Shown here piece after piece: positions 1 through 8,791 of a DNA stretch of 64,000 nt. The stretch's first letter is position 1. Every line of letters starts with the position of its first letter. Made by a program: the position numbers and the translations under genes. Origin of the DNA: Pythium myriotylum (Eukaryota; Oomycota; Peronosporomycetes; Pythiales; Pythiaceae); contig JALJCQ010000022.1 of assembly GCA_023091665.1 (NCBI GenBank), positions 1,240,001 to 1,304,000 on the forward strand, given 5' to 3'. Under the pieces are notes generated by a model, which did no database searches, had not been told where the DNA came from, and worked only from the letters and a program-made list of their open reading frames with translations.

Positions 1-1
1 A

Positions 2-1441
2 ACATCGCTGCCGGTGCTCGGTGACATGCTCGATGTTGCACGACACGGCGACACATTCCATGATTGGATCCTTGAGCAGACGTTGCGCGTGAATGGCGAG
101 CCGTGGCGGCTCCAGGTTCCCGGGAAAGCCGACTCGATCATCCTTTGTCTTCCTGAAGCGATCGAGGATGCGACAAGCAGGCATTTCGCCAAATTCCCCA
201 AGGGCGAGTACCAGAACTTGCTGCTCTCGACAATGTTTGGCCACGGCCTGCTCACAGCGGATGGCGAGAGGTGGCACCACCAGCGCAAGACGGCAGTTAA
301 GTTCTTCTCAGCACGCGTACTACGCAGCTTTCTCAACCACGCGATTAAGAAAAGCTTCGAGCGCTTACGTGACACGCTTGAGCAAGCGTCGAGAACAGGA
401 TCGCAGGTCGATCTCAACAAAAAGTTCCACGAATTCACACTGGACACGTTCGTCGAGATGGCTCTCGGCGTGGATCTCGCCTGCCTCAGCTCCACGCAGT
501 CGCACCCATTCCAGAACGCGCTCGATACTGCATCGTCCATAATCTCGCTTCGCTTCCGACGCCCTGCCTGGTTCTGGAAGCTCGAGCAGTGGCTTCGAGT
601 CGGACGCGAAGGCACTCTGGCGCGCAACATGGAAGTCGTTTACGCGTGGCTCAATCAGGTCATCCAGGCGAGCATGGACAAGTGGATGCAGACGCGTGAT
701 GCCAGCACCCCCGCAGAAGACGAAACGGCCGCCGTCAAGAGTGTCGTCGAGCTGTTCTTTGAAAACAGTCGCGATGATCTAGACGGTCTCCAGAAAGAAG
801 ATCTCGTTGATTTCATCCTCACATTCGTGATTGGTGCACGCGACACAACAAGCTCAACGCTCAGCTGGTTCTTTTACGCGCTCGCCAAGAACCCGGAAGT
901 CGAGAAACGGATCCGCGACGAATTTGCGGCAAAGCTCCCGGGGGTCGATCCCAATACGTATCTGACTACGGACCACACGCGCGAACTCGCGTACTTCGAG
1001 GCAACGATCCGAGAGACGATTCGACTTTACCCAGCCGCACCATTCACGTACCGCCATGTCGCGGAAGACGTCACGATCCACGGGGGGATCACGCTGCGGA
1101 AAGACGAGAGTGTCATGATGCCGGCGTACACGATGGCACGCCTGCCTCAAATCTGGGGTGACGACGCTGCCGAGTTCAAACCAGAGCGATGGATTGATGT
1201 TTCCTCCGGCACGATCAAGCAAGTCTCGTCGTTCCAGTTCTTCTCCTTCAGCGCCGGCCCTCGCACGTGCGTCGGCATGAATCTCGCGATGCTCGAGTTG
1301 CGAGTATTGCTGGCCAACATGCTCCACAAGTTCCATTTTGGCGTGGACCTCGAGGCCAATGACGGCAGCTACGACATGTCGGTGACTCTGGCGATGAAGC
1401 ATCCGCTGCTCGTCAGTGTGAACAAGACGCACCACGCATAG
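2..1441 (+). CDS. Cytochrome P450 (CYP86/CYP94-like), 5' end outside window
   Basis: Heme-thiolate monooxygenase; relatives of this clan hydroxylate fatty acids at the omega end and are anchored in the ER. The frame is open from base 2 and begins inside the proline-rich N-terminal region (reads SLPVLGDMLD), so the start codon and membrane anchor lie to the left. Visible motifs in order: helix C W-x3-R (WHHQR), helix I oxygen-binding motif GARDTTS, ExxR as ETIR followed by LYPAAP, PERW, and the heme-binding loop FSAGPRTCVG with the cysteine ligand. No frameshift or stop interrupts it, so it looks functional. The clan assignment rests on motif style only. The last ~480 bp belong to an inverted duplication whose other copy is decayed (15357-15691). 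Confidence 0.93.
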   Translation, partial: TSLPVLGDMLDVARHGDTFHDWILEQTLRVNGEPWRLQVPGKADSIILCLPEAIEDATSRHFAKFPKGEYQNLLLSTMFGHGLLTADGERWHHQRKTAVKFFSARVLRSFLNHAIKKSFERLRDTLEQASRTGSQVDLNKKFHEFTLDTFVEMALGVDLACLSSTQSHPFQNALDTASSIISLRFRRPAWFWKLEQWLRVGREGTLARNMEVVYAWLNQVIQASMDKWMQTRDASTPAEDETAAVKSVVELFFENSRDDLDGLQKEDLVDFILTFVIGARDTTSSTLSWFFYALAKNPEVEKRIRDEFAAKLPGVDPNTYLTTDHTRELAYFEATIRETIRLYPAAPFTYRHVAEDVTIHGGITLRKDESVMMPAYTMARLPQIWGDDAAEFKPERWIDVSSGTIKQVSSFQFFSFSAGPRTCVGMNLAMLELRVLLANMLHKFHFGVDLEANDGSYDMSVTLAMKHPLLVSVNKTHHA

Positions 1442-2988
1442 CATTGCAGTGTGGGCTTTGCAGCAAATATTACGAATATAATATTCCAGTATCGTTCGAC
1501 TAGCAGACAGAACAAGGCGAGATCGAGAGAGCAGCAGCTCGCGCTCCTCGGATACACATAGAAAAACACGACGACATCGAGACGTGTTGGTCAAAGTGTC
1601 AGAAAGTTTCTTCATGACACGCAACTCTCGAGTTCGGTTTTTACACAAAGTGGCTACATGCATCTGTAGCCATGTTGTGTTAAATTCGACTCACTCAATA
1701 CCAAGCCAGCCTAATGAGATACGAAGGAGACATGGCGGGAAACCTTTGACGGTCTCCAATCCGCCTCCGCCGTCAGCGATGGCTGGCCCCCTCGTGCCGA
1801 CGTGCACGCACTGCGACGCCACGTCGCCGACGCCCGCGGTCGTCTGCGCCAAGTGCAACGCCGTCGTCTACTGCAGCGATGCGCATCGGAACGAGGACGC
1901 GACGAGCCACAAGAAGACTTGCAAGACGATCGTCGACGCGCGCAAGCTGCTGGCGACCGAAGAGAGGAAGCTGCGCCGCAAGAAAGGCGACATGTTCATG
2001 CCCGACGACGTCTTCGAGGAATGCATCGGCGAGTTTTGGCTCTTTGACGAGACGCGGCCCTTCATGCGCGCCAAGTACGCGTTGATAGACAAGCTCGCGA
2101 ACGTTGGCACGGCGCTCGCCGTGGAGCAGGCGCTGCAAGAGGCGCGTGAGTGTCTCACACTGAGCGAACAGGACAACTTGGGCGTGCGAGAGGTCGTGCC
2201 GGCGCTCCAATTGATGCTCGGCCAGGTGCAGGAGGCGTACGACTTTGTCCATTGGTGGGCCGGCGACCACGAAAACGACGAGAGCGACAACGACAGCTTC
2301 GTCTCCGACGAGTACGATGGCAGCGAAGAAGACGATGACGAGAAGACGCTCGCGTGGAAGCGCGCCCACCGAGCGCGTCGCATCGCTCGCGAGAACGGCG
2401 AAGAGGACGAGGACGAGGACGAAGACCGCCCACCGCGCATCGTGCCGTGCTTCCGCGTGACCAAGTCGAACGTCACCGAGGGTCTCGACTTGTTTGAGAA
2501 GCCGTACGACGACTCCGTCTTCACTCGCTCGGCGCTCACGTATATTAAGCTGACAACGGCATACGGTCTCAATGGCGCGGTCCAGCAGCTTTCGAATCCA
2601 AACGTCGATGAGGCTTCCAACGAATCGTTGCGACGATTTCTTCACGCCAACAACCTTCCGACAGACGTTGAGCAGCTCAAGACCCTCCACGAGACTGTGC
2701 TTGAGCAGGCGAAACGGTGTTTCGAGATGACGCATACGCGCAACCCGCACTTCTGGAAGAGGGTGGCAGATCCTAAATCACTCTCGATGGGTCCCGTGAT
2801 CTGCACGTTTTCGCACGGGTCCCCAGAAGAAGTGGTCCAGCATCTCAAGCTCTACGCTACTCTCTGGCACATGACGCCGTTCGCGATCGACTTTGTCGCT
2901 AAATCGCTTGAAGCTTAATAAAAGATCTGTAAAACTCAACGTTTGTGTCTATTCTTGCTGAGAGGCGGCTGACACGTGAACTCGTCCG
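958..2988 (+). repeat. Arm 1 of a large inverted duplication (P450 3' end + MYND gene)
   Basis: This 2,031-bp segment recurs in reverse complement at 13809-15691. It carries the 3' third of the P450, the intergenic stretch 1442-1778 and the whole MYND gene. The MYND proteins of the two copies differ at only two residues. Homology stops abruptly after GAACTC(G/A)TCCG on one side and at GTATCTGACTACGG on the other. Copy 2 is shorter mainly because of a 145-bp deletion and a 4-bp deletion in its P450 part. The low divergence implies a recent duplication or ongoing gene conversion. Confidence 0.93.
1779..2918 (+). CDS. MYND-type zinc finger protein, copy 1
   Basis: A 379-residue protein with an N-terminal MYND-like zinc finger at about residues 9-48 (C-x2-C-x10-C-x2-C-x5-C-x3-H, then H-x3-C). 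A histidine sits where the usual YCSxxC motif has its sixth cysteine. MYND fingers are protein-interaction modules; no SET or other catalytic domain is visible, so the role is unknown. The middle holds an acidic stretch of Asp/Glu (about residues 165-225), and the helical C-terminal part is shared with three paralogues in this window. The start at 1779 (MAGPLVP) is preferred to the longer frame from 1584 because the paralogue at 6177-7220 also begins just before its first zinc ligand. It lies 337 bp after the P450 on the same strand. Confidence 0.85.
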   Translation: MAGPLVPTCTHCDATSPTPAVVCAKCNAVVYCSDAHRNEDATSHKKTCKTIVDARKLLATEERKLRRKKGDMFMPDDVFEECIGEFWLFDETRPFMRAKYALIDKLANVGTALAVEQALQEARECLTLSEQDNLGVREVVPALQLMLGQVQEAYDFVHWWAGDHENDESDNDSFVSDEYDGSEEDDDEKTLAWKRAHRARRIARENGEEDEDEDEDRPPRIVPCFRVTKSNVTEGLDLFEKPYDDSVFTRSALTYIKLTTAYGLNGAVQQLSNPNVDEASNESLRRFLHANNLPTDVEQLKTLHETVLEQAKRCFEMTHTRNPHFWKRVADPKSLSMGPVICTFSHGSPEEVVQHLKLYATLWHMTPFAIDFVAKSLEA

Positions 2989-3449
2989 TCCCGATGGCAG
3001 AATTGCCGTCCTATTCCGAGTTGATGGCACACGAAATTCGTCTTCATGATCACTGCTAGTAGTGTCGAGTTTCTTTTCGTTTCGGATCTAATGGTGTGAG
3101 GAATTTGTTGTTGTGAACGAATTGGTGAAGACGAAGGATCTAACAAGGACACTATGAGATAAGCATGTCTACTGTGTTGATGTGTAGTAGCACTATTTAG
3201 CCCACTGACATTCGGCAGAACTTCGCCACTATCGAACAAGCCAAAACAAATTGACATCTGTCAGATGTGGATTTGTGTGGTGGGCCACCACGAAAAACTT
3301 CTCTCCACCACTGATGGAGAGAAGTAGATGTCGAAAGTTCATGATTCGATGTATATCGGTGTCTTGGATACGACATATTCAACAAAAGCGAGTCAACAAT
3401 GAAGTACGATTAACACCAACGACAAGACAGTTTGATGGCGGTAAGCTCA
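2989..3449. other. Intergenic, no gene seen
   Basis: No convincing ORF. It contains two short perfect hairpins near 3277-3330: TGGTGG/CCACCA, and CTTCTCTCCA pairing with TGGAGAGAAG. It is the 3'-3' interval between the MYND gene and the convergent gene at 3450-4208. Confidence 0.5.
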
Positions 3450-4208
3450 CTACTCTTCGTTGGTGCTGAGAATGGACGTCTCGTTCGCGTCGAAAAAATA
3501 CATTTTGCCACCCGCGTGTTGGTACTCTTGTTCTGGGCTTTCAGGTCCATTGCTCAAATCTTCGCTGGTTTCAAGACGGTAGTCTGTATCGCTGTCGCTC
3601 GGGGTACCTTCAAGATCGCCTTCTAGCTCGCGACGCTTTCCTGATTGGGCCACAATCTCTTGCTTCTCGGTCCCCCACTTGTTGATCCACCACTGGATCT
3701 TGTGGTCCCTGTTCGAGTTCTTGGTCGAGCCACTGAAAATAGGACGCATGTACAGCGTCTCCACACGCACTGTCTTTTCGTTGACAATCACCGTTTTAAC
3801 GCACGTGCCTTGCTGCCACAGTGACAGTGACATCTTACCCCAGCGACTGCTCTGACCTGGAGCAATTGTGCGGTGGCCCTTCTTATTGAGTTGCTCCGAT
3901 GTGATCTTGGCGATGCTCATACCGAAACCCGAGACCGTGCCAGCGACTGACGCATAAGTCGAGATAGCGGCGGCGCCAGCCGTGGCTGTGGCCAGAGCAC
4001 TCGTTGAAACCCCAAAAACACTGACGACGCCGTTGGCGGTGAGGGAAGCAGCGAGCGGTGCAGCAGCAGCAGCAGTTCCGATAATTGCAGCGAGAGAGCC
4101 CACAGCGCCGATGACGATACCAGCGATCTTGAGTGCGGCTTCATCCGGGCCGCCTTTGCACTGCCAAGGATCGGGTGTGTCGTTGACGATCGAGAGGTAG
4201 GAGCCCAT
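3450..4208 (-). CDS. Unknown protein, putatively N-myristoylated (MGSYLS family)
   Basis: A 252-residue protein of unknown function. It starts MGSYLS, which fits the N-myristoylation consensus (Gly2, Ser6), so inner-membrane attachment is inferred. Residues ~25-105 form a long Ala/Gly/Ile-rich hydrophobic stretch that could be two membrane helices or an amphipathic hairpin. Residues ~110-180 form a conserved, probably beta-rich module (around HRTIAPGQSSRWGKMSLSLW and IQWWINKWGTE), followed by an acidic Ser-rich tail. The start at 4208 is chosen because the paralogue at 15987-16662 has the same MGSYLS start while sequence upstream diverges. The ORF can be read open to 4457, but that extension is not conserved. 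I do not recognise a named family. Confidence 0.72.
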   Translation of the reverse strand: MGSYLSIVNDTPDPWQCKGGPDEAALKIAGIVIGAVGSLAAIIGTAAAAAPLAASLTANGVVSVFGVSTSALATATAGAAAISTYASVAGTVSGFGMSIAKITSEQLNKKGHRTIAPGQSSRWGKMSLSLWQQGTCVKTVIVNEKTVRVETLYMRPIFSGSTKNSNRDHKIQWWINKWGTEKQEIVAQSGKRRELEGDLEGTPSDSDTDYRLETSEDLSNGPESPEQEYQHAGGKMYFFDANETSILSTNEE

Positions 4209-5271
4209 GGTTGGAAGTCGACTTGGAAAGCGTTGGAAGCAAATTGCAAAGTGAGATTCGGAATGCAGACCCCAATTCTGGAGCTGTCTGGACGGAGGCT
4301 TCATCCCGAAGCATGTAGTGGCGATGATCATGCGATTGCAAGACAAAGACGTGATAGTGATGATCGTGATTCCAGGCGCCGAGAGACGATTGCCGGTTGC
4401 TCTGGTTAACCTCAGAAATGCATTCGCTGGAGAACGTTTCAACATGGCGTTCAACATATCAACAGACAGGCAGCTTCAAGCAACCAGTTGCTTGACCTTG
4501 ACATTATTGACTGGTTTCAGTCCGTTGGTATAACCAGATGCGATCGGTTTGACGTCACTTCTAACCAAACACAGTTGGTCGGTTTACGAGGCAAAGATCA
4601 AGGTGTTCTGCACTTGGTACCACTGGGTCCACACTACAAAGGCTAGCAGAAGCATTGAATATCCACGAATCAACCCATCACAGCAGAAAAGAGACAGCGT
4701 CGCTAGTTCTTGCCCCGCGTAGAACCTGACGACGTGGGCAGCTGTAGCGTGCAGTTTAAGCAGCCAGAATACGTTGGACTGGATGTAGTACACTCGATTC
4801 GGAAGTCTGCGTCAGTACAATCGACCGCGAATAGCAAGTTACTCTATGCACCATTGATCATTGCCAAAATGAACTTATAGTACCTCCAATGACGACACGA
4901 TGTACAGTGAACGCATGATCCCATAGGGTGAACACTCTTCTTCCGACTGCCAAGTTCGATATACTGACAGAATTGGATGCCGCCGCTGAGAATAGGATTG
5001 ATGATGCCTAATAGGTTGCTCAAAGCACTTGTGAGGCACCAGCGACGACCACGGGAAGGAATCTAGAACTTACTATAGTCTGGTTCGATCTCCCACAGGA
5101 AATATTATACGCTAGTGAACACAAACTGCTTTCATCGAAAGATACTGCTGTCCGACAAATCGGACGGGCACCAGAGCGCAAGGAACCCACCCCGTCATAG
5201 TGCTCGCGCTGCTGCCACACGCAAACTAAAGTGGAAGAAACTACGCGAATCCTTCGATCCTGCATCGGCAC
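4209..5271. other. Intergenic, no gene seen
   Basis: About 1.06 kb of AT-richer sequence with only short ORFs on both strands and no recognisable motif. It should contain the promoter of the MGSYLS gene (right side of 4208) and the 3' end of the truncated MYND paralogue. Confidence 0.5.
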
Positions 5272-6063
5272 TTAGCAATTCTTGAGGTTTTCCTTGATGA
5301 AGTCGGCCGAGTCACGCCACAGCAAGGCGTTGGGCATGACCCAGAGCTTGATCTCAAAGCGATCACCCTGTTGGTAGTATCCTGGATCCGGCTCGCGCGC
5401 CAGCGGCATCGGATCGAGCACACTCGTCCAGTAGTGCTTGTTACGCGTGTGGGTTTTCTTGAATGCCTTGAGCGCCTGCTGCTCGAGTTTCTTGTGGAGC
5501 GCCTTAAGCTCATCGAGCGAGCGTTCGAAACCGTTTCCTGCCGGCGCGAGGTACCCGCTGAGCGAATCTGCTATGGATGTTGGAAGTGATGCTTGGTCGG
5601 CCACGATCCTCGCGTTCACAGCACTCTGTACTTCTTTCGCCAGAGTCATCTTAACGTACGTCAAGCCAGCGAGAAAGAAGGGCGAGTGCTCGTCTTCGAA
5701 TGACGCGAGCGACTCGGTCATGTCGACGTCCTTGACGCTCAGGTACGGCAGCTCCATATTGCCCCAGTCGTAGCGGCCGTCGGGGTCGCACGTGGCCCAC
5801 CACTTGCAAAAGTCGCAACATTCCTGGAGCTTCCCGAGTAGCAAGAAAAGTGACGGGATGCGGTCACGCACGCCCATGTTGTCGGAGCGACAGAGCCTCA
5901 GGCAGTCCATGGCCTCAGCGAGCGCCGTCGAGATGGCCGCGTGTGAGTCCATGACTGACATGGTGCGAATGAGCTCAAACTTGGCGCGCATGTACGGGCG
6001 CGTCTCGTGGATGCCCCAGAAGTGGCCCACGCCTTCCTCGAAGACGTTCTCGGGCGTGAACAT
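5272..6063 (-). CDS. MYND-family paralogue lacking its zinc finger (5'-truncated)
   Basis: The 263-residue product aligns with the other MYND-family proteins from the conserved region after the finger (MFTPENVFEEGVG against MFLPENVFEQGVG and MFMPDDVFEE) to the C-terminus. In-frame homology extends upstream of the ATG to about 6130: a HEGLRC stretch matches the last His/Cys zinc ligands of its neighbour (HRKGTC), and the rest of the finger is missing. Only 113 bp separate this ATG from the stop of the full-length gene at 6177, so a tandem duplication that lost its 5' end is likely. It may be a finger-less protein expressed by read-through, or a pseudogene; the rest of the frame is intact. Confidence 0.6.
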   Translation of the reverse strand: MFTPENVFEEGVGHFWGIHETRPYMRAKFELIRTMSVMDSHAAISTALAEAMDCLRLCRSDNMGVRDRIPSLFLLLGKLQECCDFCKWWATCDPDGRYDWGNMELPYLSVKDVDMTESLASFEDEHSPFFLAGLTYVKMTLAKEVQSAVNARIVADQASLPTSIADSLSGYLAPAGNGFERSLDELKALHKKLEQQALKAFKKTHTRNKHYWTSVLDPMPLAREPDPGYYQQGDRFEIKLWVMPNALLWRDSADFIKENLKNC

Positions 6064-6176
6064 GTCGGACTCGGCGTTGCGCAGCTTGCTTTCTTCCCGC
6101 GCAATCAGCTGACAGCGAAGGCCTTCGTGCTGGAGCAGCTGAAAGAGCTGTAAAGGAACAAATGCTCTGCTAGATT

Positions 6177-7220
6177 TTAGCGGTTCACGCGTTCAAGCAC
6201 TGTAGAAAACTCCATGCGATGAACATACTTGACAGCAGCTGAAATGGTCTGGAACATCTCTGTATATGGTGTGAGCCATGCTCGCACTTCCTCTCGAGAG
6301 TTTGGCTCGAAGCTCCCAGAGATCGGCGACTTGAACAGCATCTTGGGCATGGCAATGGGGGCCCAGAGGCACCTGTTCTTGTCGAACGCGAGCAGAAAAG
6401 CTTCATCCGCTTGCTTCTCCATCTCGTCTCGCAGCGACGTCAGCGTCGATCTGTCGGTCGGTAGATTGTTGGCTTCTAGAAACTTCATGACCTCGTCTTT
6501 CGCTCCCTGGTCCTCGCTCGTCTCGAGTTTCTGGATCGCGCCGTTGATGCCGAAATGCAGCAACAGCTTGATGTACGTGAGCGTCGCCAAGTGGAAGGCT
6601 GTGGTCGTTGACGAGTTCTTGTAAACGTCCAGCGACTCAGTCATGACCCCTCCAGTCTTGCGAAAGCACGGCGCGACGCTCAGCTCCTCCTCCATCACCT
6701 CCGCGACGACCTCATCGTCGTCTTCGTCTTCCACAGTCGCCCAGTAGCGAATAAAGTCGTACGCTTCTTGGTACTTGCCCATGAGCACGAGCATGGCCGG
6801 CACGGGGTCCTTAAAGCCCAAGTTGTCCTGCTCGTCGAGCCGCAGCGCCTCGCTCGCGTGCTCGAGCGCCTCGGCCATCGCGCAGTGGGAGCCCACGTCC
6901 GCGAGCGTCACCACCAGCATGAGCTTGGCGCTCATGTACGCACGCGTGTCGTGGATGCTGTAAAAGTCGCCGACGCCTTGCTCGAAGACGTTCTCGGGCA
7001 GGAACATGCCGTCGGGCGGCAGCGCGCGCAGCTTGGCCTCTTCATCGCGCAGCCGCTCGCGCGCCTCGACGACCTGGCGACACGTGCCCTTGCGGTGGCG
7101 CTGCGTGTCGTCCTTCTGGTGGATCTCGCTGCAGTACGCGACCGCGCGGCACCGCGAGCAGACGACGGGTGTCGAGCGGAAGGCGCAGCGCACGCAGTGC
7201 GGCGCGAACGGCGTCGTCAT
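6177..7220 (-). CDS. MYND-type zinc finger protein
   Basis: A 347-codon MYND protein, paralogous to the genes at 1779 and 13879 but clearly diverged. Finger ligands are in CVRC...CSRCRAVAYCSEIHQ...HRKGTC, again with His for the sixth Cys. The acidic insert is reduced to a short EDEDDDEVV stretch. An in-frame ATG 39 bp upstream (7259) exists; 7220 is preferred because it places the finger at the same distance from the N-terminus as in the paralogues. Function is unknown beyond a probable protein-interaction role. The finger-less paralogue follows directly downstream on the same strand. Confidence 0.82.
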   Translation of the reverse strand: MTTPFAPHCVRCAFRSTPVVCSRCRAVAYCSEIHQKDDTQRHRKGTCRQVVEARERLRDEEAKLRALPPDGMFLPENVFEQGVGDFYSIHDTRAYMSAKLMLVVTLADVGSHCAMAEALEHASEALRLDEQDNLGFKDPVPAMLVLMGKYQEAYDFIRYWATVEDEDDDEVVAEVMEEELSVAPCFRKTGGVMTESLDVYKNSSTTTAFHLATLTYIKLLLHFGINGAIQKLETSEDQGAKDEVMKFLEANNLPTDRSTLTSLRDEMEKQADEAFLLAFDKNRCLWAPIAMPKMLFKSPISGSFEPNSREEVRAWLTPYTEMFQTISAAVKYVHRMEFSTVLERVNR

Positions 7221-7580
7221 GAGTGAGGCCGGGGGTGGCGAGTTCCCGCGCAAATCCACGGTGGAAGCTAATTAGTATGATGATGATTAGGATAGGCTGG
7301 TTTATAATTAGCTTTAATTCGATCCTTCTCGAGAGTGATGGTCTGAACCCAATATGTTTGTTGAAGTGAAGAATTATAATCGGACAGAGACAGGGCAGCT
7401 CACTTGACCTGCTCCGGTGGTTCTATCCCGCCATGAATAGGTTCAGGCATGGCTTTTATGCGCTGTGATTGGTCGATTTGCCTCGCCTAATGGCCATTGC
7501 GTCATGACAGAATCCTGCCGAGACCAAGCTCCCACTGACCACTCGCCAGGACCGGCTCACTCTCGAATCTGCTCGCCACC
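7221..7580. promoter_or_regulatory. Divergent intergenic region with initiator-like element
   Basis: A 360-bp interval between a minus-strand MYND gene and the plus-strand elicitin-like gene. About 20 bp before the ATG at 7581 the sequence GGCTCACTCTCGA resembles the oomycete initiator (TCAYTYY). No ORF of interest. Confidence 0.4.
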
Positions 7581-8450
7581 ATGCGAATCTCCTTCGCGAT
7601 CGTCGTCTCGTCGCTGCTCAGTGCAGCGTCGGCGTCCTCCTCGCTGCGGTCGGTAGCGATCACCGAAGACACGCCGCCGCCTGGCACCTCAGCGAGCAGC
7701 TACGCGCTCTGCACCGAGGACGTCGTGACGCCGTTCGGCGACGCGATCCTCGTGGCGTCCAACGAGTGCGCCGCCAAGACGAGTTACGACTGGAACAGCG
7801 TGCTACTGCCGACGACCGCCGAGCGTACCGAGCTCTGCACGTGCACGCAGCTCATCAACAAGCTCAAGACTGTCAAAGTGCCGCATTGCGCCATCTACCG
7901 CAGCGGCGCGCTCTACTCGTACGCGCAGCTCATCCAATACGCATTCGGATTGTGCAACTCGAGCGGCGGCACCTCGTCCACCTCGTCCGCAACAACGACT
8001 ACCACAGCGACGTCGACCCCGACCACGTCCACGCCATTCACTTACACACCCGTCACCTACTCGCCGATCACCTACACGCCGTTCACCTACACGCCGATCG
8101 CGACAAAGTCGTACGACTTTGGCACTTGTGTGTTCAGTCGCTCCGTCCACTTCTCTAGCTACTGGATCTAACCCCTTGTTATTTGCCGTGCAGCGACTTC
8201 ATCCTCGACGCGCAAGTCCAAGAGCAAAGTCGGTCTCATCGTCGGCGTGCTCGCCGGCGTCGTGGGCGTCGGCGGCCTCGCGGGCTTCGTGGTCCACAAA
8301 CGCAAGCAAAGCGCCGAGACCGACGATTGCGAGCCAGCCGCCGGCAAAACAGAAGACCAAGACCAGCTCTCGCCGCTCGGAGAGACCTCGGCGCCTTTCG
8401 CAGCGTCGGCGCCGACGCCCTCGCCGAAGATCGCCAAACAGCTGGCGTGA
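7581..8450 (+). CDS. Elicitin-like single-pass membrane protein without kinase (2 exons)
   Basis: A 267-residue product. Residues 1-19 form a clear signal peptide (MRISFAIVVSSLLSAASAS). The elicitin-like domain has Cys44, 63, 86, 88, 103 and 125; C4-x14-C5 is exactly the elicitin value, while C3 and C4 are one residue apart instead of four. A Thr/Pro-rich stalk follows with repeats of TYTP(V/I/F), then a membrane span (VGLIVGVLAGVVGVGGLAGFVV), a basic stop-transfer and a ~55-residue tail with no kinase. I infer a 66-bp intron at 8128-8193 (GTGTGT...TGCAG): without it the frame stops at 8171 and loses the TM segment, and the neighbour at 8792 has an equivalent phase-1 intron at the same place. 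Likely a kinase-less partner or decoy of that neighbouring receptor. Confidence 0.75.
8128..8193 (+). other. Intron of the elicitin-like gene
   Basis: GTGTGT donor and GCCGTGCAG acceptor, phase 1, 66 bp. Removing it joins the Thr/Pro stalk to the membrane-span exon in frame. It corresponds in position, phase and size to the intron at 9222-9286. Confidence 0.7.
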
Positions 8451-8692
8451 CCGTGACTGATTGCCGTCACGGTCGACGGATAGAACCATTTCTGCTCGGT
8501 GCCTTATAGATTTATAGCCAATTATACTTCGCCACATGAGAGATAAAACCTTATAGTATATGTTTAATCATGGACAGTACCCTGTCTCTACCCCTGTTCA
8601 ACCCGTTGCATTGCTTGAAGCTTGCTGCATTATTGGGTTCACCACTTCAATCGCCACTGGCCCCAAGCCCACCCAGCGACTAACCTTCTCTT

Positions 8693-8779
8693 TTAGACGC
8701 GGTCTAACCTTGCCGTTTAGACGCGGTCTAACCTCGCCGTTTAGACGCCGTCTAACACTCTCTCTTAGACGCCGTCTAA
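8693..8779 (+). repeat. Four palindromes at exact 24-bp period before a receptor-kinase start
   Basis: The 15-mers TTAGACGCGGTCTAA (twice) and TTAGACGCCGTCTAA (twice) begin at 8693, 8717, 8741 and 8765. Each is a palindrome with TTAGAC/GTCTAA arms. The array ends 12 bp before the ATG at 8792, so it is either a promoter array bound by a dimeric factor or a run of small hairpins in the 5' UTR. Nothing like it precedes the neighbouring genes. Confidence 0.9.
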
Positions 8780-8791
8780 CCCACTCTCGAC

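Noticed and set aside
1773..2750. 325-codon antisense ORF over the MYND gene, and its mirror at 13858-15024
   Set aside because: High-GC third-position shadow: low-complexity Arg/Val/Leu composition, no motif, and it exists only because the sense gene avoids certain codons.
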